NCBI RefSeq assembly: GCF_030269445.1
Contig: NZ_BSTJ01000006.1
Coordinates: forward strand, 501,204 to 565,203
DNA length: 64,000 bases
DNA from: Actinoallomurus iriomotensis
GTDB taxonomy: Bacteria; Actinomycetota; Actinomycetes; Streptosporangiales; Streptosporangiaceae
Direction of reading: 5' to 3'
The notes under the pieces are model-generated. The model did no database searches, was not told the origin of the DNA, and saw only the letters and a program-made list of their open reading frames with translations. Made by a program: the position numbers and the translations under genes. Shown here in pieces: positions 25,047-33,428 of the stretch; positions within the stretch are counted from its first letter, which is position 1, and every line of letters begins with the position of its first letter.

Positions 25047-25071
25047 CCCGCGTCCGCCGCGGGACGGTTTT
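25047..25071 (+). terminator. possible terminator after ECF41 gene
   Basis: CCCGCG (25047-25052) pairs with CGCGGG (25058-25063), followed by ACGGTTTT with a short T run, 12 bp past the sigma stop. Confidence 0.4.
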
Positions 25072-25102
25072 CGTCCGTGCCGCGGTCTAAGCTCATGGCG
25101 TC

Positions 25103-25735
25103 ATGCATATCGTCTGGGACTGGAACGGCACGCTCTTCGACGACCGCGACGCCATTCTCGCCGCCACCAACGAGGTGTTCGCCGGCTATGGCCTGCCGCC
25201 GTTGGAGCTGGACGGCTACCGCGCGGCCTACACGCGGCCGATCTGGACGTCGTACGAGCGGATCCTCGGCCGGGCGCTCGAGGACGGCGAGTGGGAGCGG
25301 ATCGACGCCGCGTTCCACGACTCCTACCACCGGCTGATGGAGCGCTGCCGGCTCGCCGCCGACGCCCAACGCACCGTCGACGCGCTCGCCGACGGCGGGC
25401 ACACGCAGTCGGTGCTGTCCATGTGGCACCACGACCGGCTCGCCCTGGCGGTGCGCAGGCTGGGTCTCGGCCTGGCCTTCCGGCGCGTCGACGGGCTGCG
25501 GCCCGAAGAAGGCGGCGGGCTGAAGGCGGAGTTCATGGTGCGGCACCTGGCGGCGCTGGGCGTCGAGGCCGCCGACGTCGTCATGGTCGGCGACAGCATC
25601 GACGACGCGGCCGCGGCGCGGCACGTCGGGGCCCGCGCGCTGCTCTACACCGGCGGCCTGCAGTCCCGCGCGGAGCTCGCCCAGTTCGGCGTTCCGGTGA
25701 TCGAACGCCTGGCCGACGTCGCACAGCACATCTGA
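25103..25735 (+). CDS. HAD family hydrolase (phosphoglycolate phosphatase-like)
   Basis: A 210-residue HAD protein. Motif I is VWDWNGTLFDD: the nucleophile Asp is present, and Asn replaces the second Asp, a variant I recall from this actinobacterial group. Helical cap follows; motif II SVLSMW, motif III Lys in GLKAEFMVRHL, motif IV VVMVGDSIDDAAAA. The role is probably phosphatase on a small metabolite. The 5' part of the gene is the parent of the relic at 21985-22115. It stands alone between the ECF41 gene and pruA. Confidence 0.9.
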   Translation: MHIVWDWNGTLFDDRDAILAATNEVFAGYGLPPLELDGYRAAYTRPIWTSYERILGRALEDGEWERIDAAFHDSYHRLMERCRLAADAQRTVDALADGGHTQSVLSMWHHDRLALAVRRLGLGLAFRRVDGLRPEEGGGLKAEFMVRHLAALGVEAADVVMVGDSIDDAAAARHVGARALLYTGGLQSRAELAQFGVPVIERLADVAQHI

Positions 25736-25822
25736 CCTGGATCGACGAGCGTTTTGTCGGGTACGGCTACCCGTGCTTACGATGCAGAACGACGACGTCG
25801 TCGAATGCTGGGGAGTGTTTTC

Positions 25823-27451
25823 ATGGATGCTGTCACGAACGTACCGGTCCCGGTCAACGAGCCGGTCAAGACGTACGCCCCCGGTAGTCAGGACCGGACC
25901 GCGCTCGAGGCCAAGATCAAGGAGCTGTCCGGCGAGCGGATCGACCTGCCCATGACCATCGGCGGGGAGCGACGGCTCGGCGGTGGGACGCCCATCGACG
26001 CGGTCGAGCCGCACAATCACCGGCACGTCCTCGGCCGCATGCACGAGGCGACCGCCGCCGACGTCACCGCGGCCGTCGAGGCCGCCCGTGCCGCCGCGCC
26101 CGCCTGGCGTGCGATGTCCTTCGACGACCGGGCCGCGATCTTCCTGCGGGCCGCCGAACTGCTGTCCGGCCCATGGCGTTCCACGCTGAACGCCGCCACG
26201 ATCCTGGGGCAGTCCAAGTCGGTGCAGCAGGCCGAGATCGACGCGGCCTGCGAGCTGATCGACTTCTTCCGCTTCAACGTCTCGTTCGCGCGCGAGCTGA
26301 TCAACCAGCAGCCGATCTCCTCCCCGGGCGTGTGGAACCGGCTGGAGTACCGGCCGCTGGAAGGCTTCGTCGTCGCGATCACGCCGTTCAACTTCACCGC
26401 GATCGCCGGCAACCTGCCGTGCTCGGTCGCGCTCATGGGCAACGTGGTGGTGTGGAAGCCGTCTCCGACGCAGACGTTCGCGGCGCACTTCACCATGCGG
26501 CTGCTGGAGGAGGCCGGGCTCCCGCCCGGTGTGATCAACCTGGTGACCGGTAACGGGCAGGCCGTCTCCGAGGTCGCGCTGCACCAGCCCGACCTGGCCG
26601 GCATCCACTTCACCGGCTCCACCGGCACCTTCCAGCACCTGTGGCGCACGGTCGGGGAGAACATCGCGAACTACCGGAGCTACCCGCGGCTGGTCGGCGA
26701 GACCGGCGGCAAGGACTTCGTCGTCGCCCACCCGTCGGCCGACCCTGCCGCCCTCGCCACGATCCTGGTCCGCGGCGCCTTCGAGTACCAGGGCCAGAAG
26801 TGCTCGGCCGCCTCCCGCGCGTACGTCCCGCGGTCGCTGTGGAACGGCATGCGCGACGACCTGCTCGCCACCGTCGAGTCGCTGACGATGGGCAACGTCG
26901 CCGAGGACCTGTCGGTGTTCATGGGCGCGGTCATCGACGACCGGGCGTTCGCCAAGCACCGCGAGGCGATCGAGCGCGCGAAGGCCCACGACGGCATCGA
27001 CGTGCTCGTCGGCGGCGGCGTGGACGACTCCGAGGGCTGGTTCGTCCAGCCGACCGTGCTGGAGAGCTCCGACCCGGCCGACGACATCTTCACCAAGGAG
27101 TACTTCGGCCCCATCCTCGGCGTGCACGTCTACGACGACGGCGACTACGACACGATGCTGACGCAGATGGAGAACGCCGCGCCGTACGGCCTGACCGGCT
27201 CGATCGTCGCCCGTGACCGCGCGGCCATCGCGGAGGCCAGCGACAAGCTCCGCTTCGCGGCCGGCAACTTCTACATCAACGACAAGCCCACCGGCGCGGT
27301 CGTCGGGCAGCAGCCGTTCGGCGGCGCGCGGGCCAGCGGCACCAACGACAAGGCCGGCTCGATCTTCAACCTGACCCGGTGGGTCAGCACCCGGTCGATC
27401 AAGGAGACGCTCGTCCCGCCGACCGACCACCGCTACCCGCACATGGGCTGA
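25823..27451 (+). CDS. pruA: 1-pyrroline-5-carboxylate dehydrogenase
   Basis: A 542-residue aldehyde dehydrogenase that oxidises glutamate semialdehyde/P5C to glutamate with NAD, the second step of proline breakdown. Visible: PFNFTAIAGNLPCSVALMGN, FTGSTGTFQHLW (nucleotide fold), GETGGKDFVVAHPSAD (general base region) and EYQGQKCSAASRAYVP with the catalytic Cys; C-terminal NFYINDKPTGAVVGQQPFGG. The ATG at 25823 follows GGGGAG. No proline dehydrogenase gene is adjacent. The glutamate produced could feed the NAD-glutamate dehydrogenase at 42554. Confidence 0.96.
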   Translation: MDAVTNVPVPVNEPVKTYAPGSQDRTALEAKIKELSGERIDLPMTIGGERRLGGGTPIDAVEPHNHRHVLGRMHEATAADVTAAVEAARAAAPAWRAMSFDDRAAIFLRAAELLSGPWRSTLNAATILGQSKSVQQAEIDAACELIDFFRFNVSFARELINQQPISSPGVWNRLEYRPLEGFVVAITPFNFTAIAGNLPCSVALMGNVVVWKPSPTQTFAAHFTMRLLEEAGLPPGVINLVTGNGQAVSEVALHQPDLAGIHFTGSTGTFQHLWRTVGENIANYRSYPRLVGETGGKDFVVAHPSADPAALATILVRGAFEYQGQKCSAASRAYVPRSLWNGMRDDLLATVESLTMGNVAEDLSVFMGAVIDDRAFAKHREAIERAKAHDGIDVLVGGGVDDSEGWFVQPTVLESSDPADDIFTKEYFGPILGVHVYDDGDYDTMLTQMENAAPYGLTGSIVARDRAAIAEASDKLRFAAGNFYINDKPTGAVVGQQPFGGARASGTNDKAGSIFNLTRWVSTRSIKETLVPPTDHRYPHMG

Positions 27452-27572
27452 CCACGACACACGTGGACGAGGGCGATGCCGTGGTGGTAGCCGGTCGCGG
27501 TGGGGCTCCCACACGGCGTCGTCGTCCACCCCAGATCGTATGGGGCGGAGTATGTGAGGTGAGAAGGAACGG

Positions 27573-28250
27573 TTATGAACCGACGTACGTGATGAACTTC
27601 TGCATCTCATCGAGAGATTCATCGCTAGCGATCATCTTTGAGTAGAGCTCGGTGAGCTGACCCATGACCTTGTTGAAGTCTGCGAAGTTCCCCGCCACTG
27701 TTGAGTCGTAGGTCTTCTGCATTTTTTGGTCGAACTCCGTGACCATGGCGCGGGCGCGTCGGTCGATCTCCGCGTTTTTGTCCGAGAAAAACCAATCCGA
27801 CACCAGCCAGGCCCACTTTTCGTTCTCGGCCAAGTCTTGCTGGAGTGGGATTAGTCGCGTGTATGCCAGACCTCGGTATGCGGCAATGGTGGATGCCACA
27901 ATTTTAAAGGCGATGCCGATCTTCTTGAGTGAAGCCTTGATCTCGTCGATATTTCGTTCGGGGGTTTTCCAAAAGTCGAGGCAGCTATCGATCGCGGGCC
28001 CCTCATTGACCTTCTTCAAGGTTTTGACGCCATACCTCTGTTTTCCGTTGTCGGCCGCCTCCTTCAGGTCGCCAATAAGCTTTTCCGCTTGCGCGGGCGA
28101 TGTCCCCTCTATCCCTCCCCATGCTGCTGCGGCTAGTGCGATCGCGTCGGTGTCATCGGCTGGCCACCGGAATTTCATCACTCCCTTGGATGTCCATTCC
28201 TTCAAAATGTCGCGGATGTCATCGGGCAGTTCTTGTGTCATCGTCCTCAT
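27573..28250 (-). CDS. helical hypothetical protein, type VII secretion-associated candidate
   Basis: A 225-residue, mostly helical protein with no signal peptide. It contains AAAWGGIEGTSPAQ (a W-x-G-like turn), a hydrophobic helix IGIAFKIVASTIAAYRGLAY, and a long charged helical C-terminus (RRARAMVTEFDQKMQ, GQLTELYSKMIASDESLDEM). Its ATG shares one base with the upstream stop (TGATG), so it is coupled to the WXG100-like gene. Base composition is far lower in GC than neighbours, pointing to horizontal origin. No family is recognised; an effector, partner or immunity role is inference. Confidence 0.65.
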   Translation of the reverse strand: MRTMTQELPDDIRDILKEWTSKGVMKFRWPADDTDAIALAAAAWGGIEGTSPAQAEKLIGDLKEAADNGKQRYGVKTLKKVNEGPAIDSCLDFWKTPERNIDEIKASLKKIGIAFKIVASTIAAYRGLAYTRLIPLQQDLAENEKWAWLVSDWFFSDKNAEIDRRARAMVTEFDQKMQKTYDSTVAGNFADFNKVMGQLTELYSKMIASDESLDEMQKFITYVGS

Positions 28251-28612
28251 CACTTCTTTAGTTGTTTTGCGACGGTTTCGATATCGCCGATATTGGCTTC
28301 TTCGGCATTCTTGATGGTTTTGGCCATGTATCGGAGGCATGCGGCGACGTATTTCATCTCTACGACCGTTGATTGCATGGCATAGGATTGTTTTTGCTTC
28401 ATAGTGCTGAACGGGGCGTTCAGTGTGCTTGCCATGTTTTGCTCATACGATTCGCACTTGTCGCCGAGTAGGGCATAGTAGCCGTCGGGGTTCTCTGCTC
28501 CTTCTCCCATGTCCACGCCTATATCGAGGTAATTTGTAGCTTGGTAATAGTGATCTAGTGCCGCGTTGACTCCGTCTGCTGCCTCTATTAGTGATGTTGA
28601 ATTGTATTTCAC
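28250..28612 (-). CDS. small helical protein, WXG100/EspC-like
   Basis: A 120-residue protein, GTG start with GAAGGG upstream. Two long amphipathic helices (SLIEAADGVNAALDHYYQA and ATLNAPFSTMKQKQSYAMQS) flank a short linker, and the C-terminus is YMAKTIKNAEEANIGDIE. Size and layout resemble ESX small substrates of the EspC/DUF2580 type, although a clear WxG is not present. It lies between a YbaB-like gene and a larger helical protein on the same strand. Codons favour A/T third positions, unlike the rest of the window. Confidence 0.6.
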   Translation of the reverse strand: MKYNSTSLIEAADGVNAALDHYYQATNYLDIGVDMGEGAENPDGYYALLGDKCESYEQNMASTLNAPFSTMKQKQSYAMQSTVVEMKYVAACLRYMAKTIKNAEEANIGDIETVAKQLKK

Positions 28613-28642
28613 TTCTTGGTGCCCTTCTGTTGTGATAGAGAT

Positions 28643-28987
28643 TCAGCTCTCATGGCTATGGAGTTCGGCCATCATCTGGCGGAGCTCCTCCATGCGCCGT
28701 TCGAAGGTGGCTTCGACCTCTGCCAGATCCTTTCGGTGCCTGTCCTGACCGGGGCCTGCGCCGGGCCCCTTGGCGAGTTTCTCCCGGAACCAGGACGTCT
28801 GCGCCTCACGCACGGTCGCCAGAACCAGCTCGGCGAGCTCCTCGGATCCGTTTCTCATCGCTCGGGGAGCTATGGATATGGCGTTCACAAGGCCGTTTTC
28901 TTCGACAGTGACGCGAATCCGGCCGTCCTCGGTCTCGGCGTGGCTCCAAAGCGACGCTTCAGGCTCGCGATGTGGTTCAGGGGTCAT
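28643..28987 (-). CDS. YbaB/EbfC family-like protein
   Basis: A 114-residue protein: EDGRIRVTVEENGLVNAISIAPRAMRNGSEELAELVLATVREAQ is the YbaB/EbfC core (seen as VTVEENGLVNAISI), followed by a basic linker and the coiled coil EVEATFERRMEELRQMMAEL. The order of domains is shifted relative to classical nucleoid-associated EbfC, where the helix comes first. Such proteins are frequent first genes in actinobacterial WXG100/ESX clusters. AAGGGAG lies before the ATG. It heads the three-gene cassette. Confidence 0.75.
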   Translation of the reverse strand: MTPEPHREPEASLWSHAETEDGRIRVTVEENGLVNAISIAPRAMRNGSEELAELVLATVREAQTSWFREKLAKGPGAGPGQDRHRKDLAEVEATFERRMEELRQMMAELHSHES

Positions 28988-29415
28988 TGCTCTCCCTTCT
29001 CTCCTCGCCCGTATCTCTTGCTGTCACCCTGCGTGCCGCATGGCGGGAACCGGACCGATGATTTCGTTGAGGCGATCGGAGAGGCTCGCGCGAGGCATCC
29101 GCAACTATCGGTGCGAATCAGAGTACCCCGAGTTATCGCGGCGGTCCCGGGAAAACTTCATTGGTGCGTGAAATGGCGGCGGGCATGGCACTTTTCGGCG
29201 CGTGGCCTCGCCGGAGCTCGGCCCGGTTCGAGCGTTATCCGGACGGCGCGCCCGCCATCAGGCCGCGCGACGCTGTGCGCCTTGATCGTGGGTGGGGTGG
29301 CGTGAGCGGCCACGACGATGGCGCTGCTCCCCCCCCGGTTGAACAGCGGGTTTGCGCACACAGTGGCGTTACCACGACGATTGACCTTCGCCCCGATTCA
29401 CCGCAGGAGTCCGTC
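28988..29415. other. intergenic region, no gene supported
   Basis: 428 bp between the divergent YbaB-like and HAD genes. Open frames extend through it, but none has a start with a ribosome-binding site or recognisable content. It must hold both promoters; GC rises toward the HAD gene, marking the edge of the low-GC cassette. Confidence 0.5.
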
Positions 29416-30117
29416 ATGCCCCGTCTCGTGCTGTGGAACGTCGATCACACGCTCGTCGACGTCGGCCGGGTGACGCGGGAGGCGTACGCCGAGGCCTTCC
29501 AACAGGTGACCGGGCGCCCGCTCGTACGCCTGGCGCCGACCGTGGGCCGTACCGAATCGGAGATCATCTTCGAGACGCTGGCGTTCAACGACGTCGTGAC
29601 CACCGAGGACCACCTCGGGCGGTTCATGGCGGCGCTGGGCGAGGCGTTCACCGCCCGCCGCAAGTCCATCCGCAAGGACGGCCGGGTGCTGCCGGGCGCC
29701 CGCGAGGCCCTCGCCGCGGTGGCTCGCCAGCGCGACGTCGTCCAGTCCGTCCTGACCGGCTCGATCGAGCCGAACGCCATCGCCAAGCTGACCGCGCTCG
29801 GGCTGGACAAGCACCTCGACTTCAAGGTCGGCGGGTACGGCTCGGAGACCTATCCCAAGGCCGCGCTGGTCGAGCTGGCCCGCACCCGTACCGCCGAGAA
29901 GTACGGCGCCCCGATCGCGGAGTCCGCGACCGTGCTCATCGCCGACTCCGCGAACGACGTGCGCGCCGCCCAGATCGCCCGCGCCCGTACGATCGCCGTC
30001 GCCACCGGCAACGCCACCCAGGCCGAGCTGCGCGGCGCCGGCGCCGACGTCGTACTGCCCACCCTCGCCGAGACCGACCAGGTCGTCCGCGCGGTGGAGT
30101 CGCTGACCACCTCCTGA
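29416..30117 (+). CDS. HAD-like protein with Asn replacing the nucleophile Asp
   Basis: A 233-residue HAD-fold protein. CAGGAG precedes the ATG at 29416. Motif I reads LVLWNVDHTLVD: the first Asp of DxDxT, which forms the phospho-aspartyl intermediate, is Asn8, while the second Asp remains. Motif II is SVLTGS; motif III may be the Lys in ETYPKAAL; motif IV is VLIADSANDVRAA. Family members I recall have LVLWDIDHTL. A single G-to-A change explains the Asn. The protein may be a non-catalytic homologue. Confidence 0.85.
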   Translation: MPRLVLWNVDHTLVDVGRVTREAYAEAFQQVTGRPLVRLAPTVGRTESEIIFETLAFNDVVTTEDHLGRFMAALGEAFTARRKSIRKDGRVLPGAREALAAVARQRDVVQSVLTGSIEPNAIAKLTALGLDKHLDFKVGGYGSETYPKAALVELARTRTAEKYGAPIAESATVLIADSANDVRAAQIARARTIAVATGNATQAELRGAGADVVLPTLAETDQVVRAVESLTTS

Positions 30118-30160
30118 ACGCGTCGCCACGATCGACGTGACCGGTCCGTACGACCGCGAC

Positions 30161-30184
30161 TGACCAACAGGACCATTTTGGTCA
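30161..30184. promoter_or_regulatory. operator upstream of FAD monooxygenase
   Basis: TGACCAA (30161-30167) and TTGGTCA (30178-30184) form a perfect 7-bp inverted repeat with a 10-bp spacer, 39 bp before the monooxygenase ATG. Size fits a TetR dimer site; the TetR gene at 31472 is in the same operon direction. Confidence 0.6.
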
Positions 30185-30222
30185 GTTGGTACCGTGAGCC
30201 GACACGGCAGGAGGGGGTCGTC

Positions 30223-31437
30223 ATGACGGACACGGTCGGGCATGGCCGCGCGCTGGTGGTCGGGCTCGGGATCGCGGGCATCGCCACCGCGTTGCGGCTA
30301 CGGCAGGTGGGCTGGCAGCCGGTGTTGGTGGAGAAGGCCGCCGCCCGCCGCTCGAGTGGGTACTTCATCATGTTGTTCGGCACCGGCGTCGCCTCCGCGC
30401 GGCGGCTGGGCGTGCTGGACACGATCGGCGACCGCGGCCACCCGCGGCTCGTCAACCACGAGGTGAACCGGGCCGGGCGCCGCACTCCCGGCATCAACCC
30501 GGCCGCCCTGCCCGGCCGGCCCCGGCAGTTGCTGCGCGGTGACGTGGAGCAGGGACTGTTCTCCGCGCTGCCGGCCGATGTGGAGATCCGCTACTCGACC
30601 GTGCCCACCCGCATCGTCCAGGACGACTCGGCGGCGGAGGTCACGCTGCACGACACCGTCTCGGGCGCCACGGTCACCGAGCGCTTCGACCTGGTGGTGG
30701 GCGCCGACGGCCTGCGCTCGACCGTACGCGAGCTGGCCTTCGGCCCCGGGGAGTACCTGCGTCCGCTCAACTACATGATCGGCGTCACCGCTCTCGACGC
30801 GCCGATCGAGGGCTTCGGACCGCATGAGGGCCTGGTTCTGGCCGAGCCGGGCCGCTCGGCATGGACCTTCCCCTTCCACGACCATGCCCCGAGCCTGCTG
30901 TTCTCCTACCGCACCGACGACATCGACGCGGAGTTCACCCGTCCGCCGATCGAGTCCATCCGCGCCGCGTTCGGCCCGGAGCCACCGGGGCCCCTGCTGG
31001 AGCACCTGTTCACCCGGTTCGCGCAGGCCCCGGATCACCTGTTCGACTCGGTGCAGCAGGTCAGGACGCCCAGCTGGCACCGCGGCCGGGTCGTCCTGAT
31101 CGGCGACGCCGCCTGGTGCGTGACCCTGTACGCGGGCATGGGCGCCTCCAGCGGCATCGCCGGGGCCGAGCTGCTGGGCACCATGCTGCGGCGGCACCCA
31201 GGCGACCTGCCCGGCGCGCTCCGGGCGTGGGAGTCCCGGATGCGGCCGTTCATCCACACCGAGCAGCAAGGCGCACTGGCCATGCGCAGGCTCTTCACGC
31301 CCCACGATCGCAGGGAGAAGCTCGTGCGGACCGCGATGCTCCGCCTCATGCGAATGCCGGCCCTGGGGCCGACCATTGGCAGGATGGTGAACGGCCCCGC
31401 CATGCGGAACAAGCAGTTCGACGTCGCCGCCGTCTGA
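30223..31437 (+). CDS. FAD-dependent monooxygenase (PHBH-like)
   Basis: A 404-residue flavoprotein. The N-terminal dinucleotide fold reads ALVVGLGIAGIATALRLRQVGW with VLVEKA; DLVVGADGLRSTVREL is the DG motif; VVLIGDAAWCVTLYAGMGAS is the GD motif binding the FAD ribityl chain. Such class A enzymes hydroxylate or epoxidise aromatic or polyketide substrates using NAD(P)H and O2. GGAGGGGG precedes the ATG. It is followed 34 bp later by a TetR regulator, and an operator-like repeat lies in its promoter; a regulated drug- or aromatic-modifying unit is inferred. Confidence 0.93.
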   Translation: MTDTVGHGRALVVGLGIAGIATALRLRQVGWQPVLVEKAAARRSSGYFIMLFGTGVASARRLGVLDTIGDRGHPRLVNHEVNRAGRRTPGINPAALPGRPRQLLRGDVEQGLFSALPADVEIRYSTVPTRIVQDDSAAEVTLHDTVSGATVTERFDLVVGADGLRSTVRELAFGPGEYLRPLNYMIGVTALDAPIEGFGPHEGLVLAEPGRSAWTFPFHDHAPSLLFSYRTDDIDAEFTRPPIESIRAAFGPEPPGPLLEHLFTRFAQAPDHLFDSVQQVRTPSWHRGRVVLIGDAAWCVTLYAGMGASSGIAGAELLGTMLRRHPGDLPGALRAWESRMRPFIHTEQQGALAMRRLFTPHDRREKLVRTAMLRLMRMPALGPTIGRMVNGPAMRNKQFDVAAV

Positions 31438-31471
31438 TCGGTCCCGCGTACGAAGGAAGAGGACAGTCCCG

Positions 31472-32179
31472 GTGAGTCAGCTGATCGAACACCACTCGCG
31501 CAAGGCCGCCCGCATCCTGGACAGCGCGCGGGAGCTGGTGCTCGACCACGGCGTCCGCAAGGTCACCGTCGGCGAGATCGCCCGGGCGGCAGGGGTCGGC
31601 AAGGGCACCGTCTACCTCTACTGGCCGGCCAAGGAGAACCTCATCCTGGGGCTCTTCGCCCGCGAGCTGCTGACCTTCCTGGACGAGGTGATCTCCCGCA
31701 TCAGCGCCGACCCCGCCGCCGTGTTGCCGCGCCGCCTGGCCCCGCTGCTGATCCGTACCGGGCGGGGCCTCTCGCTGGCGCCCCGCCTGAACGACGGAGA
31801 GCTGCGGACGCTCACGCCGCAGGCGGGCGACCGGGAGCTGTTCGCCCGCACCAGGCCCAGCGCGCTGTGCGACGCCGTCATGCCGATCCTTCGCCGGCAC
31901 GGCCTGATCCGCGATGACCGCCCCCTGGCCGGCCAGGCGTACGCCCTGCACGCCGTGCTCACCGGGTTCGGCACGGCGATGTCCGACCCGGCCACCGCAC
32001 CGCTGCACGTCGACGACCCTTACGAGGTCCTCGCCGACACCGTGGCCCAGCTGCTCGAACCCTCCGTCGGACCTGGTGAGGCGGTCATCGCCGCGGCCGC
32101 GGCCGAGACCGTCGCCGTCTTCCGCGAGACCCGGGACGCCGTCCTGGACCTCATCGGCCGCGGCCAGACCCTCCAGTAG
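31472..32179 (+). CDS. TetR family transcriptional regulator
   Basis: A 235-residue repressor. HTH at ~15-60: VRKVTVGEIARAAGVGKGTVYLYWPAKENL (part shown: AAGVGKGTVYLYW). The C-terminal domain is long and Ala-rich, ending AVLDLIGRGQTLQ. GTG start at 31472 with AAGGAAGAGGA upstream. Same strand and only 34 bp after the FAD monooxygenase, so it likely autoregulates that operon through the 30161-30184 operator. Confidence 0.92.
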   Translation: MSQLIEHHSRKAARILDSARELVLDHGVRKVTVGEIARAAGVGKGTVYLYWPAKENLILGLFARELLTFLDEVISRISADPAAVLPRRLAPLLIRTGRGLSLAPRLNDGELRTLTPQAGDRELFARTRPSALCDAVMPILRRHGLIRDDRPLAGQAYALHAVLTGFGTAMSDPATAPLHVDDPYEVLADTVAQLLEPSVGPGEAVIAAAAAETVAVFRETRDAVLDLIGRGQTLQ

Positions 32180-32185
32180 CGCGCG

Positions 32186-33340
32186 TCATGCCCTCGCCAC
32201 CGCGACCCGCGTCTCCGGCAGGCGGGTGGACACCGCCAGGGCGATGAGCGGGAGCACGAGCAGGAGGGCCAGCGCCGTGCGGATGCCGTACGCGTCGGCG
32301 ACCAGGCCCAGCAGCGGTGCGACCATCCCGCCCACGGACACCGCGAGGCCCAGGGTCACGCCGCTGGCCGTGCCGATCCGGCCGGGCAGGTACTCCTGGC
32401 CGAGCGTGGTGTGCACGGCGAACGGCACGTACAGGCCGAGGCCCAGCACGAACGCGGCGGCGAACGCGACCGCCGGATCCGGGGCGAACAGCAGGCCGAG
32501 CAGGCCCGGAACGGTCAGGACGTAGCCGGTGCGCACGGCCCTGAGCCGCCCGGCCCGGTCCGCGAGCCGCCCGCCGAGCACCGTGCCGACCGCACCCGTC
32601 CCGGTGAAGACCGTGAGGGCGGCCGACGCCGCGCCCTTCGACAGGCCGAACCGGTGGATCAGCAGGAGTGCAAGGAACGAGGAGATCCCGAAGTAGGCGA
32701 CCGACCGGCACATGACGACCACCGTCAGCCAGCCGAACGCGCGCCAGTCGTCGGTCGCCGCGTCACCGGCGGCGCGTCCGCGGGCGGGCGCGGGTTCGCG
32801 GCTGCGCCAGGCCGCCGCGAGGACCAGGGCGGTCACCACGGCCGGGAGGGCGAGCAGGGGAGTGCCGGCCAGGCCCGTCGCCCCCAGGATCGGGGCGGCG
32901 ATCAGCGGCGCGACCGCGATGCCCGCGTTGCCGCCCACCGCGAAAACACTCATGCCCTGGGCCGAGGCCCCCGCCGCCTGCCGCGCCGCCCGCGCGGCCT
33001 CCGGATGGTAGGCCGCGACCCCGACTCCGGACAGCGCCACCGCGAACCAGGTCGTCCAGTAGCCGCCGCCCAGCCCGCACAGCCCGATGCCGACGCCCGC
33101 GGTCAGCAGCCCGGCCCCGACCAGCCAGGGCGCGCGGCGCCGGTCGGTCAGCACGCCGAACCCCGGCTGCAGGATGCTCGACAGGAAGGTCGCGGCGAGC
33201 GTGATTCCGGTCGCCTGCGCGTAGCCGTAGTGCCGCTCGGCCACCAGGAAGGGCAGCAGCGCCGGCACCGCGCCCTGGTACAGGTCGTCGACGACGTGGG
33301 TTCCCACCAGCAACGTCAGCGTCCGTCGTCCCGAAGTCAT
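32186..33340 (-). CDS. MFS transporter, fosmidomycin-resistance (Fsr) type
   Basis: A 384-residue 12-TM transporter. It starts LTLLVGTHVVDDLYQGAVPALLPF, the pattern of the Fsr subgroup, and has GFGVLTDRRRAPWLVG (motif A region), YHPEAARAARQAAG (characteristic of Fsr) and GLGLYVPFAVHTTLGQEYLP in the C-half. The ATG at 33340 has no Shine-Dalgarno; TAGCGT (complement of 33348-33353) lies 7 nt upstream, fitting leaderless initiation. It converges with the TetR gene (6 bp gap). Efflux of a small molecule is probable. Confidence 0.9.
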   Translation of the reverse strand: MTSGRRTLTLLVGTHVVDDLYQGAVPALLPFLVAERHYGYAQATGITLAATFLSSILQPGFGVLTDRRRAPWLVGAGLLTAGVGIGLCGLGGGYWTTWFAVALSGVGVAAYHPEAARAARQAAGASAQGMSVFAVGGNAGIAVAPLIAAPILGATGLAGTPLLALPAVVTALVLAAAWRSREPAPARGRAAGDAATDDWRAFGWLTVVVMCRSVAYFGISSFLALLLIHRFGLSKGAASAALTVFTGTGAVGTVLGGRLADRAGRLRAVRTGYVLTVPGLLGLLFAPDPAVAFAAAFVLGLGLYVPFAVHTTLGQEYLPGRIGTASGVTLGLAVSVGGMVAPLLGLVADAYGIRTALALLLVLPLIALAVSTRLPETRVAVARA

Positions 33341-33428
33341 GATCACGACGCTAGGAGACCAGGGCGATGACGGGAACAAGCCACCATGCCGATCCGTATC
33401 GCGATTCGGCCGTTCGTAGAGTGGCCCT

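Noticed and set aside
24545-27622. 1025-codon reverse frame opposite the ECF41, HAD and pruA genes
   Set aside because: The three plus-strand genes are certain; the reverse frame has shadow composition.
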